Positions 14,425 through 22,800 are shown, counted from the stretch's first letter. The stretch: DNA of 43,404 nucleotides from Methylobacterium dankookense (GCF_902141855.1 NZ_CABFVH010000046.1:1-43404), one strand, 5' to 3'. The notes: generated by a model not told the origin, from the sequence alone. Made by a program: numbers and translations.

Positions 14425-14868
14425 ACATGGCGGACGGGGCATCCCTCGAACGCGATCCGCTGTCGCGCCTCCGTAGGCCGATGGCGGCCTTTCCGTTTCC
14501 CGAGCCATGCGCGACGGGCCTCACCTGAGCCGCAGGCCATCCTGCGCGCTCCGTTTAAACGCGAAACCCTAACAGGCGAGGCGACACTGGCGACAGTATA
14601 GCGGCACTTCCAAATCTTCTGTCGCCATCATTTTGTGAAGCCATTCCAATGGCTTGCGGCCAAACGGCGGTAGTGGCGACAGTTTGCGCGCACGTATATA
14701 TATCTGGGTTCCGGTTAGAAACAGAAAATACATACCCACTACGTGGGATATCTGTCGCTAGTGTCGACAGACAGGTCTATATAATTGAAAGCGTTTCAGA
14801 AATTTACGGCGACGGTTTGATTTTCCTTGTCGCCCAACCCTCGCAACTCTCGCTCGGAGGTTTCTGCC
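14425..14868 (+). promoter_or_regulatory. Late control region with repeated TGGCGACAGT motif
   Basis: 444 bases without a credible gene, clearly more AT-rich than its surroundings. TGGCGACAGT occurs exactly at 14588-14597 and 14674-14683; near-copies are at 14580-14587 (GGCGACAC), 14618-14627 (inverted, TCTGTCGCCA), 14751-14760 (TCTGTCGCTA), 14807-14816 (CGGCGACGGT) and 14826-14835 (CTTGTCGCCC). A perfect TATAAT at 14780-14785 has no TTGACA upstream but has a dyad TGTCGCTAGTGTCGACA (14753-14769) near the -35 position, and TATATA at 14696-14701 follows another copy. This is the pattern of activator-dependent promoters. An origin of replication or a nut/qut-like RNA element is also possible. 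Confidence 0.65.
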
Positions 14869-15609
14869 ATGATGAACGGCGCTTCGCAGCCGTCCTCCCC
14901 GTCTCCGCTGCGCCGGCTCTCGCCGGCCGACTTTGCGCCCGAACAGCTCGCCGGCTGGATCGAGGCCGGTTCGTCCAGCCCGGCTGCTGCTGGGGCTGTT
15001 CCCGCAGAGGGCGAGGCCGATGGCTGGCTCGTCGCCTACACCGATCCGCGCCGCGAGGATGACGTGGCCCGCACCCTGACGCGCCGCCGGTTCGAGACGT
15101 ATGTGCCTGCCATGACGGTGACCCGGAGCCGGTCGGACGTGCGTCGGCCGCTTCTCCCTCGCTACGTCTTCGTGCGGGATGCGGCTGGGCAGGGCACCTA
15201 TGGCTTGCGGCAGACGCCCGGCCTGGAGGGATTGGTGCGCACCACGGGGCAGGCGCTCGCCCTGCTGAAAGGCGAGATCGTAGACGGGCTGCGCGAGCAA
15301 GAGGCTGTGGGAGTGTTCGACTTCACGGCGCAGCGGGCGGCGGCGCTCCGGGCGGCCGAGAGCGCAGAGGAAGCGGCCAAGCGCGCGGCAGAGGCGGCCA
15401 AGGTGTTCCTGCCGGGGGTGGTGGTCAGGATCGTTGGTGGGCCTTGGGTGTCGTTCCTCGGGCGGGTCGATGGGCTCCTGCCGGATGAGCGTATCGGCAT
15501 CCGCATGAAGATCTTCGGCCGGGAGATGACGATGCCGATGCAGTTGGCGGATGTGGAACTCCTCACGACGCCTCTTGCCTGGATCCAAAAGCGCATGTTA
15601 CCGAAGTGA
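14869..15609 (+). CDS. NusG/RfaH-like transcription antitermination protein
   Basis: 246 aa. After a 50-residue Ser/Pro/Ala leader, residues 51-147 match a NusG N-terminal (NGN) domain: GWLVAYTDPRREDDVARTL, RRFETYVPAMTV, RRPLLPRYVFV, then GLEGLVRTTGQALAL. An Ala-rich helical linker (155-178) leads to a KOW domain (181-232): FLPGVVVRIVGGPWVSFLGR with a final ADVELL strand. NGN domains bind RNA polymerase across the DNA cleft and suppress pausing. Host NusG is shorter in the leader and linker. The gene sits between replication and packaging genes, after a special promoter region and before a terminator hairpin, so it probably acts as the late-gene antiterminator in place of lambda Q. GGAGG 8 bases before the ATG. 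Confidence 0.9.
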   Translation: MMNGASQPSSPSPLRRLSPADFAPEQLAGWIEAGSSSPAAAGAVPAEGEADGWLVAYTDPRREDDVARTLTRRRFETYVPAMTVTRSRSDVRRPLLPRYVFVRDAAGQGTYGLRQTPGLEGLVRTTGQALALLKGEIVDGLREQEAVGVFDFTAQRAAALRAAESAEEAAKRAAEAAKVFLPGVVVRIVGGPWVSFLGRVDGLLPDERIGIRMKIFGREMTMPMQLADVELLTTPLAWIQKRMLPK

Positions 15610-15668
15610 CACGCACGGACGTGTGTTGCAGAACTGCAACCACGGTTCGTGCGGCAGCTATGGTGACA

Positions 15669-15696
15669 GCCCCGGCGCCCCGCGTCCGGGGCTTTT
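15669..15696 (+). terminator. Hairpin terminator between NusG-like gene and packaging genes
   Basis: GCCCCGG (15669-15675) and CCGGGGC (15686-15692) form a 7-bp stem with a 10-base loop, followed at once by TTTT. Position directly after the NusG-like gene and before the late genes is what a regulated tR'-type terminator would have. Confidence 0.65.
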
Positions 15697-15709
15697 GCTT
15701 GTCCAGGGT

Positions 15710-16060
15710 ATGCCCAGCCGCCCGCCGACCTTCCGCCCCAAGCAGGGGCGCGGATCCGAGGCCGACCGGCGCGCTGCCCGTGCGACCTATGACCGGCGGC
15801 GACGGAACGAGAGCGCGACCCGCGCCCTCTACGGCACAGCCCGATGGCAGGCTCGCCGGGCGCATCAGCTCCGGCTCGAACCGCTGTGCCGGATGTGCCT
15901 CGCCGAGGGTATCGTGTGCGTCGCCACCGTCGCGGACCACGTTGAGCCCCATCGTGGTGACGTTCACGCGTTCTGGAACGGTGCGTTGCAGTCGCTCTGC
16001 GCCTCGCACCACAACAGCCGCAAGCAGGCGGAAGAACGCGAGCAGTCGGATAGGGGGTAG
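15710..16060 (+). CDS. HNH endonuclease
   Basis: 116 aa. Basic N-terminus (MPSRPPTFRPKQGRG), then the HNH fold: zinc pair C60-x2-C63 (LCRMCLAEG), catalytic DH at 76-77 (VADHVEPHRGD), N90 (FWNGALQ) and second pair region C97-x3-H101 (LCASHHN). HNH genes directly before P27-type terminases are standard in HK97-like phages, where the nuclease assists the terminase in cutting cos ends. A cos packaging style is therefore likely. The start has only a weak ribosome site, and the frame upstream is shadow. Confidence 0.92.
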   Translation: MPSRPPTFRPKQGRGSEADRRAARATYDRRRRNESATRALYGTARWQARRAHQLRLEPLCRMCLAEGIVCVATVADHVEPHRGDVHAFWNGALQSLCASHHNSRKQAEEREQSDRG

Positions 16061-16182
16061 GGGGTCCAAAAGTTCGGAGAAATTCGAGCTAGACCGGTTG
16101 TTCAACCCCCTCTTTATTTCCGCGAAATTGGCGGCGATTTTTTTTCGAGAGAGGAGCCAAGGGATCGCTTGGCTGGATCCCC

Positions 16183-16800
16183 ATGACGCGCGGACGCAAG
16201 CCGGATAGCCCGGCTCTACAGACGGCGAAGGGTAGTCCCGGCAAGCGCGCCCTCGCCAAGCGGATGGGGGTTCGCACCACGCGCCTCGCCGCGAACGATC
16301 CGCTGAGCCCGCCGAAGTTCCTGCGCGAGCTGAAGGCCCACGACGACAAGGGTTACGACGTGGCCCTGCGCATCTGGAGCGAGCTGGCGCCGCAGCTCCG
16401 CAAGCGCAACCTGCTCGACAAGATGGACCGCTACGCCTTCGCGCGGTGGTGCGTCTATCAGGCCGAGTGGATCGAGGCGACGCGGACGATCGCCCGCGAG
16501 GGCATGACGCGGATCGTCGCCACGGTGAGCGGCGACGAGATGCCCCGCCGGCACCCGGCCGCCGCGCATCGCGACCGCGTCGAGCTGGCGATGGGCAAGC
16601 TGGAGGAGGCCTACGGCCTCACGCCGGCCGACCGCTACAAGGTGATGCGGGATCAGGCCGCCGCGCCGCTCGGCGGCCTGTTCGATCGCGAGGACGAGGC
16701 GAGCGACCAGCCCGCCGCGCCACCGCCTTCGTTGAGTGTGGACCCGGTCGGCTTCCTCGCCGATCGCTCGACCCCGCCGCCGGGCACGCGTCTGAGTTGA
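16183..16800 (+). CDS. terS: Terminase small subunit, P27 family
   Basis: 205 aa. Start MTRGRKPDSPALQTAKGSPG and the block PPKFLRELKAHDDKGYDVAL...WSELAPQL are typical of P27-type small terminases, followed by the DRYAFARWCVYQAEWIEA helix. The protein recognises phage DNA and loads the large terminase. The C-terminal 40 residues are a Pro-rich tail. It lies after the HNH gene and before terL. The 120 bases upstream (16061-16182) are AT-richer with a T8 run at about 16138; they may include the packaging site, but none can be defined. Confidence 0.93.
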   Translation: MTRGRKPDSPALQTAKGSPGKRALAKRMGVRTTRLAANDPLSPPKFLRELKAHDDKGYDVALRIWSELAPQLRKRNLLDKMDRYAFARWCVYQAEWIEATRTIAREGMTRIVATVSGDEMPRRHPAAAHRDRVELAMGKLEEAYGLTPADRYKVMRDQAAAPLGGLFDREDEASDQPAAPPPSLSVDPVGFLADRSTPPPGTRLS

Positions 16801-16808
16801 CCGCCGGC

Positions 16809-18518
16809 ATGGTGGCCGAGGCTCCGGAGGGCGCCTCGGCGCTCGCCGAGCTGCCCGAGTGGGTGCGGGGCTTCGGGGACGATCCCGCCTTCGCCTTCGT
16901 CGCCCGTCACTGGCAGCGGGCGGCCGAGGTGCCCGGCGCGTGGTTCGATGCGGACCTTGCCGAGGCGGTGGTGGCGGCGTGGCCGACATGGTTCCGGCAC
17001 ACGGAAGGCCGATGGGCCGGCAAGCCCTTCCACCTGCTGCCGTGGCAGGCGGCGACGGTTCGGCTCCTCGTCGGGTGGAAGGGGCCTGAGGGGTTCCGGT
17101 TGTTCCGGCGCCTGTTCCTCTGGGTCGGCCGCAAGAACGGCAAGACGGAGCTGCTGGCCGCACTCTCCATCCTGTTCTTCGTGTGCGACCGGGAGATGGG
17201 CGGGCAGGCCTACGCCATGGCCCGCAATGAGAATCAGGCCCGCATCGTCTTCGACAAGGCCAAGACGATGGTCGGCCTCTCGCCGGCCTTCCGGGACCGG
17301 GTCCAGCCCTTCAAGAAATCGCTCTACGTGCCGGAGCTGCGAGCGGGCTTCGTGGTGCTGTCCGGCAAGGCCGAGGGCAAGCACGGCCTCTCCGCCTCCG
17401 TCATCGTCGGCGACGAGATGCACGAATGGCCGGACGGCACGCTCTACACCACGCTGCACCAGTCGATCGCGGCGCGAGAGCAGCCGATCGAGTTGTACGG
17501 CTCGACGGCCGGGTTCCGGGGCCGGAACTACGGCTGGAACCTCTGGCAGGAATGCCTGTCGATCATCGCGGGCACGCTGGCCGATCCGACGACGCTGGTG
17601 GTGATCTTCGCCGCGGCGCCTGAGGACGATTGGACGGACGAGGCGGTGTGGCGGAAGGCGAACCCGAATCTCGGGATCTCGCCGAAGCTCGACTATCTCC
17701 GCGCGGAATGCGCCAAGGCGCAGGACAACCCGCGGCTGGAGAACGACTTCAAGCGCTACCACCTGAACCAATGGACCGAGAACGTGGTCCGTTGGCTGCC
17801 GCTCGCCCGCTGGGATGCGGGGGCGCCTGACCCGCAGGCCTGGAAGCGGTATCCCGACGATCTGCGGGGGCGGCGCTGTTTCGGCGGCCTCGACCTCTCC
17901 TCGACCTCGGACCTCACGGCGCTGGTCTGGGTGTTCCCGCCGGAGGGCGAGGGCGAGCGCTGGAAACTCGTCGTGCGGCTGTGGTGTCCGGCGGAATCGA
18001 TCGCGCTGCGGGCGCGCCGGGACCGGGTCGACTACGATCTGTGGGCGAAGGCCGGGGCAATCATCTCCACGGATGGCAACACGGTCGACTACGACGCGAT
18101 CGAGCGGCAGGTGACGGACGATGCCGAGATCTTCGACGTCCAGGGCCTCGCGATCGACCGCTGGAACGCGACAGGTACGGCCGTTCGCCTGAAGGCCGAT
18201 GGCTGCCCCGTCGTGATGTTCGGTCAGGGCTTCGCGTCGATGAGCGCCCCGTCGAAGGAATGGGAGCGCCTGGTGCTCGCCGGGCTCCTCGACCACGGCG
18301 GCCACCCGGCACTGCGCTGGATGATCGGGCACATCGCGATCAAGACCGACGATGCCGGCAACATCAAGCCGACCAAGGAACGGTCGGCCGAGAAGATCGA
18401 CGGCGTGGTGGCCGGGATCATGGGGTTGGGCGTGGCGATCGGCGAGGAGCCGGAAGAGCCGTCCGTCTACGAAGAACGCGGAATCGTTGAGGTCGACATG
18501 ATCGGGATCGAGTTCTGA
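16809..18518 (+). CDS. terL: Terminase large subunit
   Basis: 569 aa. The ATPase domain has Walker A VGRKNGKT (106-113), the aromatic adenine-binding PWQ at 78-80 and Walker B VIVGDEMHEW (198-207). The RNase H-like nuclease domain carries acidic residues in GGLDLSSTSDLTAL, AIDRWNA and the final KIDGVVAGIMGLG. It powers DNA translocation into the prohead and cuts the genome end. The open frame runs back to 16446, but that part is antisense-free shadow of terS. A TTG at 16797 overlapping the terS stop is an alternative start. Confidence 0.95.
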   Translation: MVAEAPEGASALAELPEWVRGFGDDPAFAFVARHWQRAAEVPGAWFDADLAEAVVAAWPTWFRHTEGRWAGKPFHLLPWQAATVRLLVGWKGPEGFRLFRRLFLWVGRKNGKTELLAALSILFFVCDREMGGQAYAMARNENQARIVFDKAKTMVGLSPAFRDRVQPFKKSLYVPELRAGFVVLSGKAEGKHGLSASVIVGDEMHEWPDGTLYTTLHQSIAAREQPIELYGSTAGFRGRNYGWNLWQECLSIIAGTLADPTTLVVIFAAAPEDDWTDEAVWRKANPNLGISPKLDYLRAECAKAQDNPRLENDFKRYHLNQWTENVVRWLPLARWDAGAPDPQAWKRYPDDLRGRRCFGGLDLSSTSDLTALVWVFPPEGEGERWKLVVRLWCPAESIALRARRDRVDYDLWAKAGAIISTDGNTVDYDAIERQVTDDAEIFDVQGLAIDRWNATGTAVRLKADGCPVVMFGQGFASMSAPSKEWERLVLAGLLDHGGHPALRWMIGHIAIKTDDAGNIKPTKERSAEKIDGVVAGIMGLGVAIGEEPEEPSVYEERGIVEVDMIGIEF

Positions 18519-18520
18519 CC

Positions 18521-19846
18521 ATGGGTCTGTGGGCGCGCCTTGGCGCGGTCCTGTTCGGTGACACGGCCTCGGCCGGCGATCCGAACGGGTGGCTCATCCG
18601 GGCGGTGAACGGCGGCAAGACGCATGCGGGCACCGCCGTGTCCGAGCACAACGCGATGATGCTGCCGGTGGTCTATGCCTGCATCAACCGGATCGCCAAC
18701 CCGATCGCCCGCTTTCCGATCAAGATCATGCGGCCGAAGGCCGGCGGCGGCGTCGAGGAGGTCACGGACCATCCGCTCTCGCGCCGCCTCGGCGCCCGGC
18801 CCAACGACCTGATGTCCTCGCGCACCCTGCGCAAGACGGTCCAGGGCCACGCGCTCACCTGGGGCAACGGCTACGTCGAGATCGAGCGGAACGGCCGCGG
18901 GCAGGCCGTGAACCTGTGGCCGCTCCTGCCCTGGAACACCAATCCGGTGCGGCAGGCCGACCGGTTCTTCTACCGGACCCGGATCGACGGAACACAGTTC
19001 GAGATCCCGCACGACGACGTGCTGCACGTCATGGACGTGAGCCAGGACGGCTATATTGGACGCTCGCCGGTATTCCTCGCCCGCGAAGCGCTCGGCATGG
19101 CGCTGGCGCTGGAGCAGTTCGGGGCGAAGTTCTTCGCCAACGACATGAAGTCCGGCGGCTTCCTGATGCATCCGGGCAAGCTCAGCGCGAATGCGCAGGG
19201 CAACCTTGCCAAGCCGAAGGGCGAGCGCGCGGGGAAGGATCAGCGCACGGATGCCGGTGCGCTGCTCGATCGTCAGGGCGGCCTCGACAACGCGCACCGG
19301 GTCAAGGTGCTCGAAGAGGGCATGAAGTTCATCCAGACGACGATCCCGCCGGAGGATGCGCAGTTCCTGTCGACGCGCGAGTTCCAGATTGCCGAGATCG
19401 CGCGCATGTACGACGTGCCGCTGATCCTGCTGCAGAGCCACGAGAAGAGCACGTCCTGGGGGACGGGCATCGAACAGTTGATGATCGGCTTCGTCCGCCA
19501 GACGATCGACCCGTGGGTCGGCGCCTGGGAGCAGGAAATGAACTGGAAGCTCTTCACCGAAGAAGAGCGGCGGCAGGGTTACTTCGTCAAGTTCAACATG
19601 AACGCCCTGCTGCGCGGTGACAGTGCGTCGCGCTCGAAGTTCTACCGCGAGATGTTCTCAGTCGGCGGCATGTCGCCCAATCAGATCCTCACGCTGGAAG
19701 ATTTCGATCCGATCGGGCCGATGGGTGACCACCACTTCGTGCCCACGAACTATTCGACGATCGAGAACGCCATCGCGAATGTCGGCCGGACGGTCTCTGC
19801 GCCGCCCAACCCCGACGCGCCGCAGAATCGGGAGGAGACGCCGTGA
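18521..19846 (+). CDS. HK97-family portal protein
   Basis: 441 aa, normal length. Typical blocks: VYACINRIANPIARFPIKIM, HPLSRRLGARPNDLMSSRTL, WGNGYVEIERNGRGQ, a DVLHVMDVSQDGYIGRSPVF motif and EIARMYDVPLILLQSHEKST, QTIDPWVGAWEQEMNWKLF. The dodecameric portal sits at one capsid vertex and is the DNA channel and head-tail joint. Only 2 bases separate it from terL, and its stop overlaps the protease start (GTGA). Confidence 0.96.
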   Translation: MGLWARLGAVLFGDTASAGDPNGWLIRAVNGGKTHAGTAVSEHNAMMLPVVYACINRIANPIARFPIKIMRPKAGGGVEEVTDHPLSRRLGARPNDLMSSRTLRKTVQGHALTWGNGYVEIERNGRGQAVNLWPLLPWNTNPVRQADRFFYRTRIDGTQFEIPHDDVLHVMDVSQDGYIGRSPVFLAREALGMALALEQFGAKFFANDMKSGGFLMHPGKLSANAQGNLAKPKGERAGKDQRTDAGALLDRQGGLDNAHRVKVLEEGMKFIQTTIPPEDAQFLSTREFQIAEIARMYDVPLILLQSHEKSTSWGTGIEQLMIGFVRQTIDPWVGAWEQEMNWKLFTEEERRQGYFVKFNMNALLRGDSASRSKFYREMFSVGGMSPNQILTLEDFDPIGPMGDHHFVPTNYSTIENAIANVGRTVSAPPNPDAPQNREETP

Positions 19847-20754
19847 GGTACGCGCACGTCATGGCCGCCGTCGCCGGGGAGCTGTGGGCGATCGAGCAGG
19901 CAAAGCTCCAGGCCATGCTCGACTTCCTGCGGGGGCAGGCGGCGGGCGTGAAGCTCAGCGCGGAGGAGATCGAGGCGAAGATCTCCGGGGCGCAGGCCTC
20001 GGCCGTCGCCCGGCGCGAGGGCGCGGTGGCGATCCTGCCCCTGCGTGGCGTCATCGCCAACCGCATGAACCTGATGTCCGACATCTCCGGCGGCACCTCG
20101 AACGAGGGGTTCGGGCGCATGTTCCAGTCGGCGCTCCGCGACGACGGCGTGAAGGCCATCGTGCTCGACGTGGATTCGCCCGGCGGCGCGGTGAGCGGCA
20201 CGGACGAGCTCGGCGCGATGATCCATGCGGCCCGCGGCGGCAAGCCGATCGTGGCGCAGGTCAACGCCACCGCGGCCAGCGCCGCCTACTGGATTGCGAG
20301 CGCGGCCGACGAGGTCGTGGTGACGCCCTCCGGCGCGGTCGGGTCGATCGGCGTGTTCGCCGTCCACGACCATGTCGGCGGCGCCCTGGAGAAGGCCGGG
20401 GTGCAGCGCACGCTCGTCAGCGCCGGCCGCCTCAAGGTCGACGGCAACCCGTTCGAGCCGCTGGGCGACGAGAGCCGCGGCCGGATCCAGGCGCGGGTCG
20501 ACGCGAGCTATGACCGTTTCGTCAAAGCCGTGGCCCGCAACCGCGACGTGCCGGTGGCGAGCGTGCGCGACGGCTTCGGCGAGGGCGACATGGTCGATGC
20601 CGCCGCGGCCGTGTCGCAGGGCATGGCCGACCGGGTCGGCACGCTCGAAGGCACCCTGAACCGCTTCGGCGCCTCCCTCTACGGCGCGCCGCCGCAGCCG
20701 ACCCGGCGCGCCTCGGCGTTGCGCCGCGAGCGCCGCGCTCTCGACCTTCCCTGA
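19843..20754 (+). CDS. Prohead protease, S49 (SppA-like) family
   Basis: 303 aa from GTG. The S49 core spans residues ~60-270: AILPLRGVIANR, IVLDVDSPGGAVSGTDEL, the nucleophile S146 in NATAASAAYWIAS, GSIGVFAVHDHVGGALEKAG and the general-base lysine K198 in VSAGRLKVDGNPFEPL. This enzyme replaces the S14/U35 protease found in other HK97-like phages; it removes the scaffold (delta) domain of the capsid protein during maturation. The ~50-residue N-terminal helix and the basic tail (RRASALRRERRALDLP) are usual. Confidence 0.93.
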   Translation: MRYAHVMAAVAGELWAIEQAKLQAMLDFLRGQAAGVKLSAEEIEAKISGAQASAVARREGAVAILPLRGVIANRMNLMSDISGGTSNEGFGRMFQSALRDDGVKAIVLDVDSPGGAVSGTDELGAMIHAARGGKPIVAQVNATAASAAYWIASAADEVVVTPSGAVGSIGVFAVHDHVGGALEKAGVQRTLVSAGRLKVDGNPFEPLGDESRGRIQARVDASYDRFVKAVARNRDVPVASVRDGFGEGDMVDAAAAVSQGMADRVGTLEGTLNRFGASLYGAPPQPTRRASALRRERRALDLP

Positions 20755-20844
20755 ACCCGGCCACCCGCGCCGGATGCCCTGCCGGATCCGGGCCGGCGGG
20801 GTCTCCAGTCATGTCCCGGATCAACCGCGAGAGGAATCGCGACC

Positions 20845-22275
20845 ATGTTCAAACCCCGATACGCGGTCCCGCTCGCCGTGGCCGCCCTGCTGACCACCGC
20901 CTGCGTCCTCGTCTTCCTCCTCGGCGGCCATGCCGACGCCGACACGCTCAAGCACCTGTCGCCCCTGCTCGCCGTACCCTTCGCGGCGGGTGCGGAATCG
21001 CTCCGGGCCCTGCAGGAGAAGGCTGGCGGCCTCGTCGCCCAGATGCGGGCCATCATCGAGAAGGCCGAGGCCGAGGACCGCGACCTCACCGAAGAGGAGG
21101 CGGCCTCCTACGACGCGCTGAAGGTGCAGCACGAAGGCCTCAAGGGCCGAATCGCTCGCCTGCAGGAGCATGCAGGTCGCGAGGCCGCGCTGGATCAGGT
21201 CCAGCCCGGCGCTGCGCGCCGCCAGGGCATCGAGCGCGCGCCGGGCGAGGCCCGCACGCAGTTCGAGAGCCTGGGCGAGTTCATGCACGCCGTGCGCTTC
21301 CGCCCGAACGACCAGCGCCTCAACTTCGTGGAGAACGCGGGCGCGAATGCCGACGACCTGCGCAGCGAGCTGCGCACCGACGACGGCCCCTCCGGCGGCT
21401 TCGCCATCCCGCCGCAGTTCCGGGACACCCTGCTGCGGCTGACCCCGCAGCAGGCGATCATCCGTCCGCGGGCGCAGGTCATCCCGGCCGGCTCGCCGCC
21501 GGACGCGCCCGTGACCATGCCGGCCCTGGACCAGTCCGGCGCCGCGCCCGGCAACATGTTCGGCGGCGTCGAGGTCCGCTGGATCGGCGAGGGCGACACC
21601 AAGCCGGAGACCGATCTCAAGCTGCGCGAGATCACGCTGACCCCGCACGAGGTCGCCGGCACGATCACCGTCACGGACAAGCTGCTGCGCAACTGGCAGG
21701 CCGCCTCGTCCCTGCTCGAGCAGCAGCTCCGCGGCGCGGTCGGGCAGGCCGAGGATTACGGTTTCCTGCGCGGCAACGGCATCGGCAAGCCGCTCGGCTT
21801 GCTGATGGCGTCGGCGACTTATCTCGTCCACCGCACCACGGCCAACGCCGTCACCTACGACGATCTGGTGGAGATGGTCGCCCGCGGCTACGGCAACGGC
21901 GTCTTCGTCTACAGCCGCTCGGTCCTGCCGCAGCTCATGAAGATGCGGGATCCGGAAGGGCACTACATCTGGACGCAATCGGCGCGGGAGGGCGAGCCCG
22001 GCACGCTGCTCGGCCGCCCCGCCATCATGTCCGACCGCAACCCGCAGCTCGGGCAGAAGGGTGACATCTGGTACGCCGATCTCGGCCAGTACCTGATCAA
22101 GGATGGCTCCGGCCCCTTCGTCGCCGCCTCCGAGCACGTCCTGTTCCGGCAGAACAAGACGGTGATCAAGATCTTCTGGAACGTCGACGGTGCGCCCTGG
22201 CTCACCGCGCCGTTCCAGTTGGAGAACGGCTACACCGTCTCTCCCTTCGTGGCCCTGGACATTCCGGGCGCCTGA
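20845..22275 (+). CDS. Major capsid protein, HK97 fold, with N-terminal membrane-like segment
   Basis: 476 aa. Residues ~55-115 are the coiled-coil scaffold (delta) domain (LQEKAGGLVAQMRAIIEKAE ... YDALKVQHEGLKGRIARLQE). The capsid fold follows from ~140: GGFAIPPQFRDTLLRLTPQQ, EVAGTITVTDKLLRNW, EDYGFLRGNGIGKPLGLL and the C-terminal ENGYTVSPFVALDIP. Unusually the protein starts FKPRYAVPLAVAALLTTACV followed by LVFLLGGHADAD, a clear hydrophobic helix at residues 7-28. The start is supported by GAGAGGA 10 bases upstream, and no in-frame ATG lies between the helix and the scaffold domain. The helix would be removed with the delta domain by the protease. Confidence 0.95.
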   Translation: MFKPRYAVPLAVAALLTTACVLVFLLGGHADADTLKHLSPLLAVPFAAGAESLRALQEKAGGLVAQMRAIIEKAEAEDRDLTEEEAASYDALKVQHEGLKGRIARLQEHAGREAALDQVQPGAARRQGIERAPGEARTQFESLGEFMHAVRFRPNDQRLNFVENAGANADDLRSELRTDDGPSGGFAIPPQFRDTLLRLTPQQAIIRPRAQVIPAGSPPDAPVTMPALDQSGAAPGNMFGGVEVRWIGEGDTKPETDLKLREITLTPHEVAGTITVTDKLLRNWQAASSLLEQQLRGAVGQAEDYGFLRGNGIGKPLGLLMASATYLVHRTTANAVTYDDLVEMVARGYGNGVFVYSRSVLPQLMKMRDPEGHYIWTQSAREGEPGTLLGRPAIMSDRNPQLGQKGDIWYADLGQYLIKDGSGPFVAASEHVLFRQNKTVIKIFWNVDGAPWLTAPFQLENGYTVSPFVALDIPGA

Positions 22276-22343
22276 TCCTCGCGGCCGGCGGCCCGAGGCC
22301 GGCGGCTCCTCTCCCCAGTCCTCTCACCACAAGGGATCAGGCC

Positions 22344-22736
22344 ATGAGCCGAAAGCTCTCCTCGAACCTGCGCGTGCGCGCCGCCGTGACGCCGCAGGAC
22401 ATCAGCGCGGCGCGGACCAGCCCCTTCCTCGACGTGTCCGGTGCGGGCCGCGTTCTGGCCGCGGTGACGGTCGCGACGGTGGCGGCCACGAAGAAGGTCA
22501 CTGTGCAGTTCCGGCAGGCGACGGACGCCGCCGGCACGGGCGCCCGGAACCTCGGCTCGGCGGTCGAAAAGGTGGCCCCGGCCGGCGGCGCCGCGCTCGA
22601 CCTCATCGCCGAGGTGAAGGTGGAGGATCTGGACGACGACTGCGCCTTCGTCGCTGTCGTCCTGTCCAGCGACAACGGCTCGGCCGTCAACGGCTCGGCC
22701 ATGCTCATCCTCGGCGACAACCGCTTCAACCCCTGA
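22344..22736 (+). CDS. Putative capsid decoration/stabilising protein (130 aa)
   Basis: MSRKLSSNLRVRAAVTPQDI, then an extended beta-rich region (RVLAAVTVATVAATKKVTVQ, LDLIAEVKVEDLDDDCAFVA) and the end AMLILGDNRFNP. Low charge, rich in Ala, Val and Thr, and found directly after the capsid gene: these fit a head decoration or capsid-associated protein. No family was recognised with certainty. Confidence 0.7.
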   Translation: MSRKLSSNLRVRAAVTPQDISAARTSPFLDVSGAGRVLAAVTVATVAATKKVTVQFRQATDAAGTGARNLGSAVEKVAPAGGAALDLIAEVKVEDLDDDCAFVAVVLSSDNGSAVNGSAMLILGDNRFNP

Positions 22737-22743
22737 CCCGGCG

Positions 22744-22761
22744 CGCCGCCTCCGGGCGGCG
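22744..22761 (+). other. UNCG-tetraloop hairpin between head genes
   Basis: CGCCGCC-TCCG-GGCGGCG: a 7-bp GC stem closed by C-G around a UCCG loop, an exceptionally stable RNA hairpin, 8 bases after the stop of the decoration-like gene and 39 before the next start. No T-run follows. Likely a message-end stabiliser for the abundant head proteins. Confidence 0.6.
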
Positions 22762-22800
22762 GCCACTCCCGCCAGCATCGTAGTGCCGTAGGAGGCGCAA

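Noticed and set aside
16061..16182. cos packaging site before the small terminase
   Set aside because: HNH plus P27 terminase suggests cos, but no dyad or known cos sequence can be recognised.
16446..16808. N-terminal extension of the large terminase
   Set aside because: Arg/Gly-rich sequence out of frame over terS; the real protein begins at 16797 or 16809.
16653..18332. Long minus-strand open frame (559 codons)
   Set aside because: Antisense to the large terminase, whose ATPase and nuclease motifs are complete; composition is Arg/His/Glu-rich and shapeless.
20821..22137. Minus-strand open frame (438 codons)
   Set aside because: Antisense to the major capsid gene; shadow of GC-rich codons.
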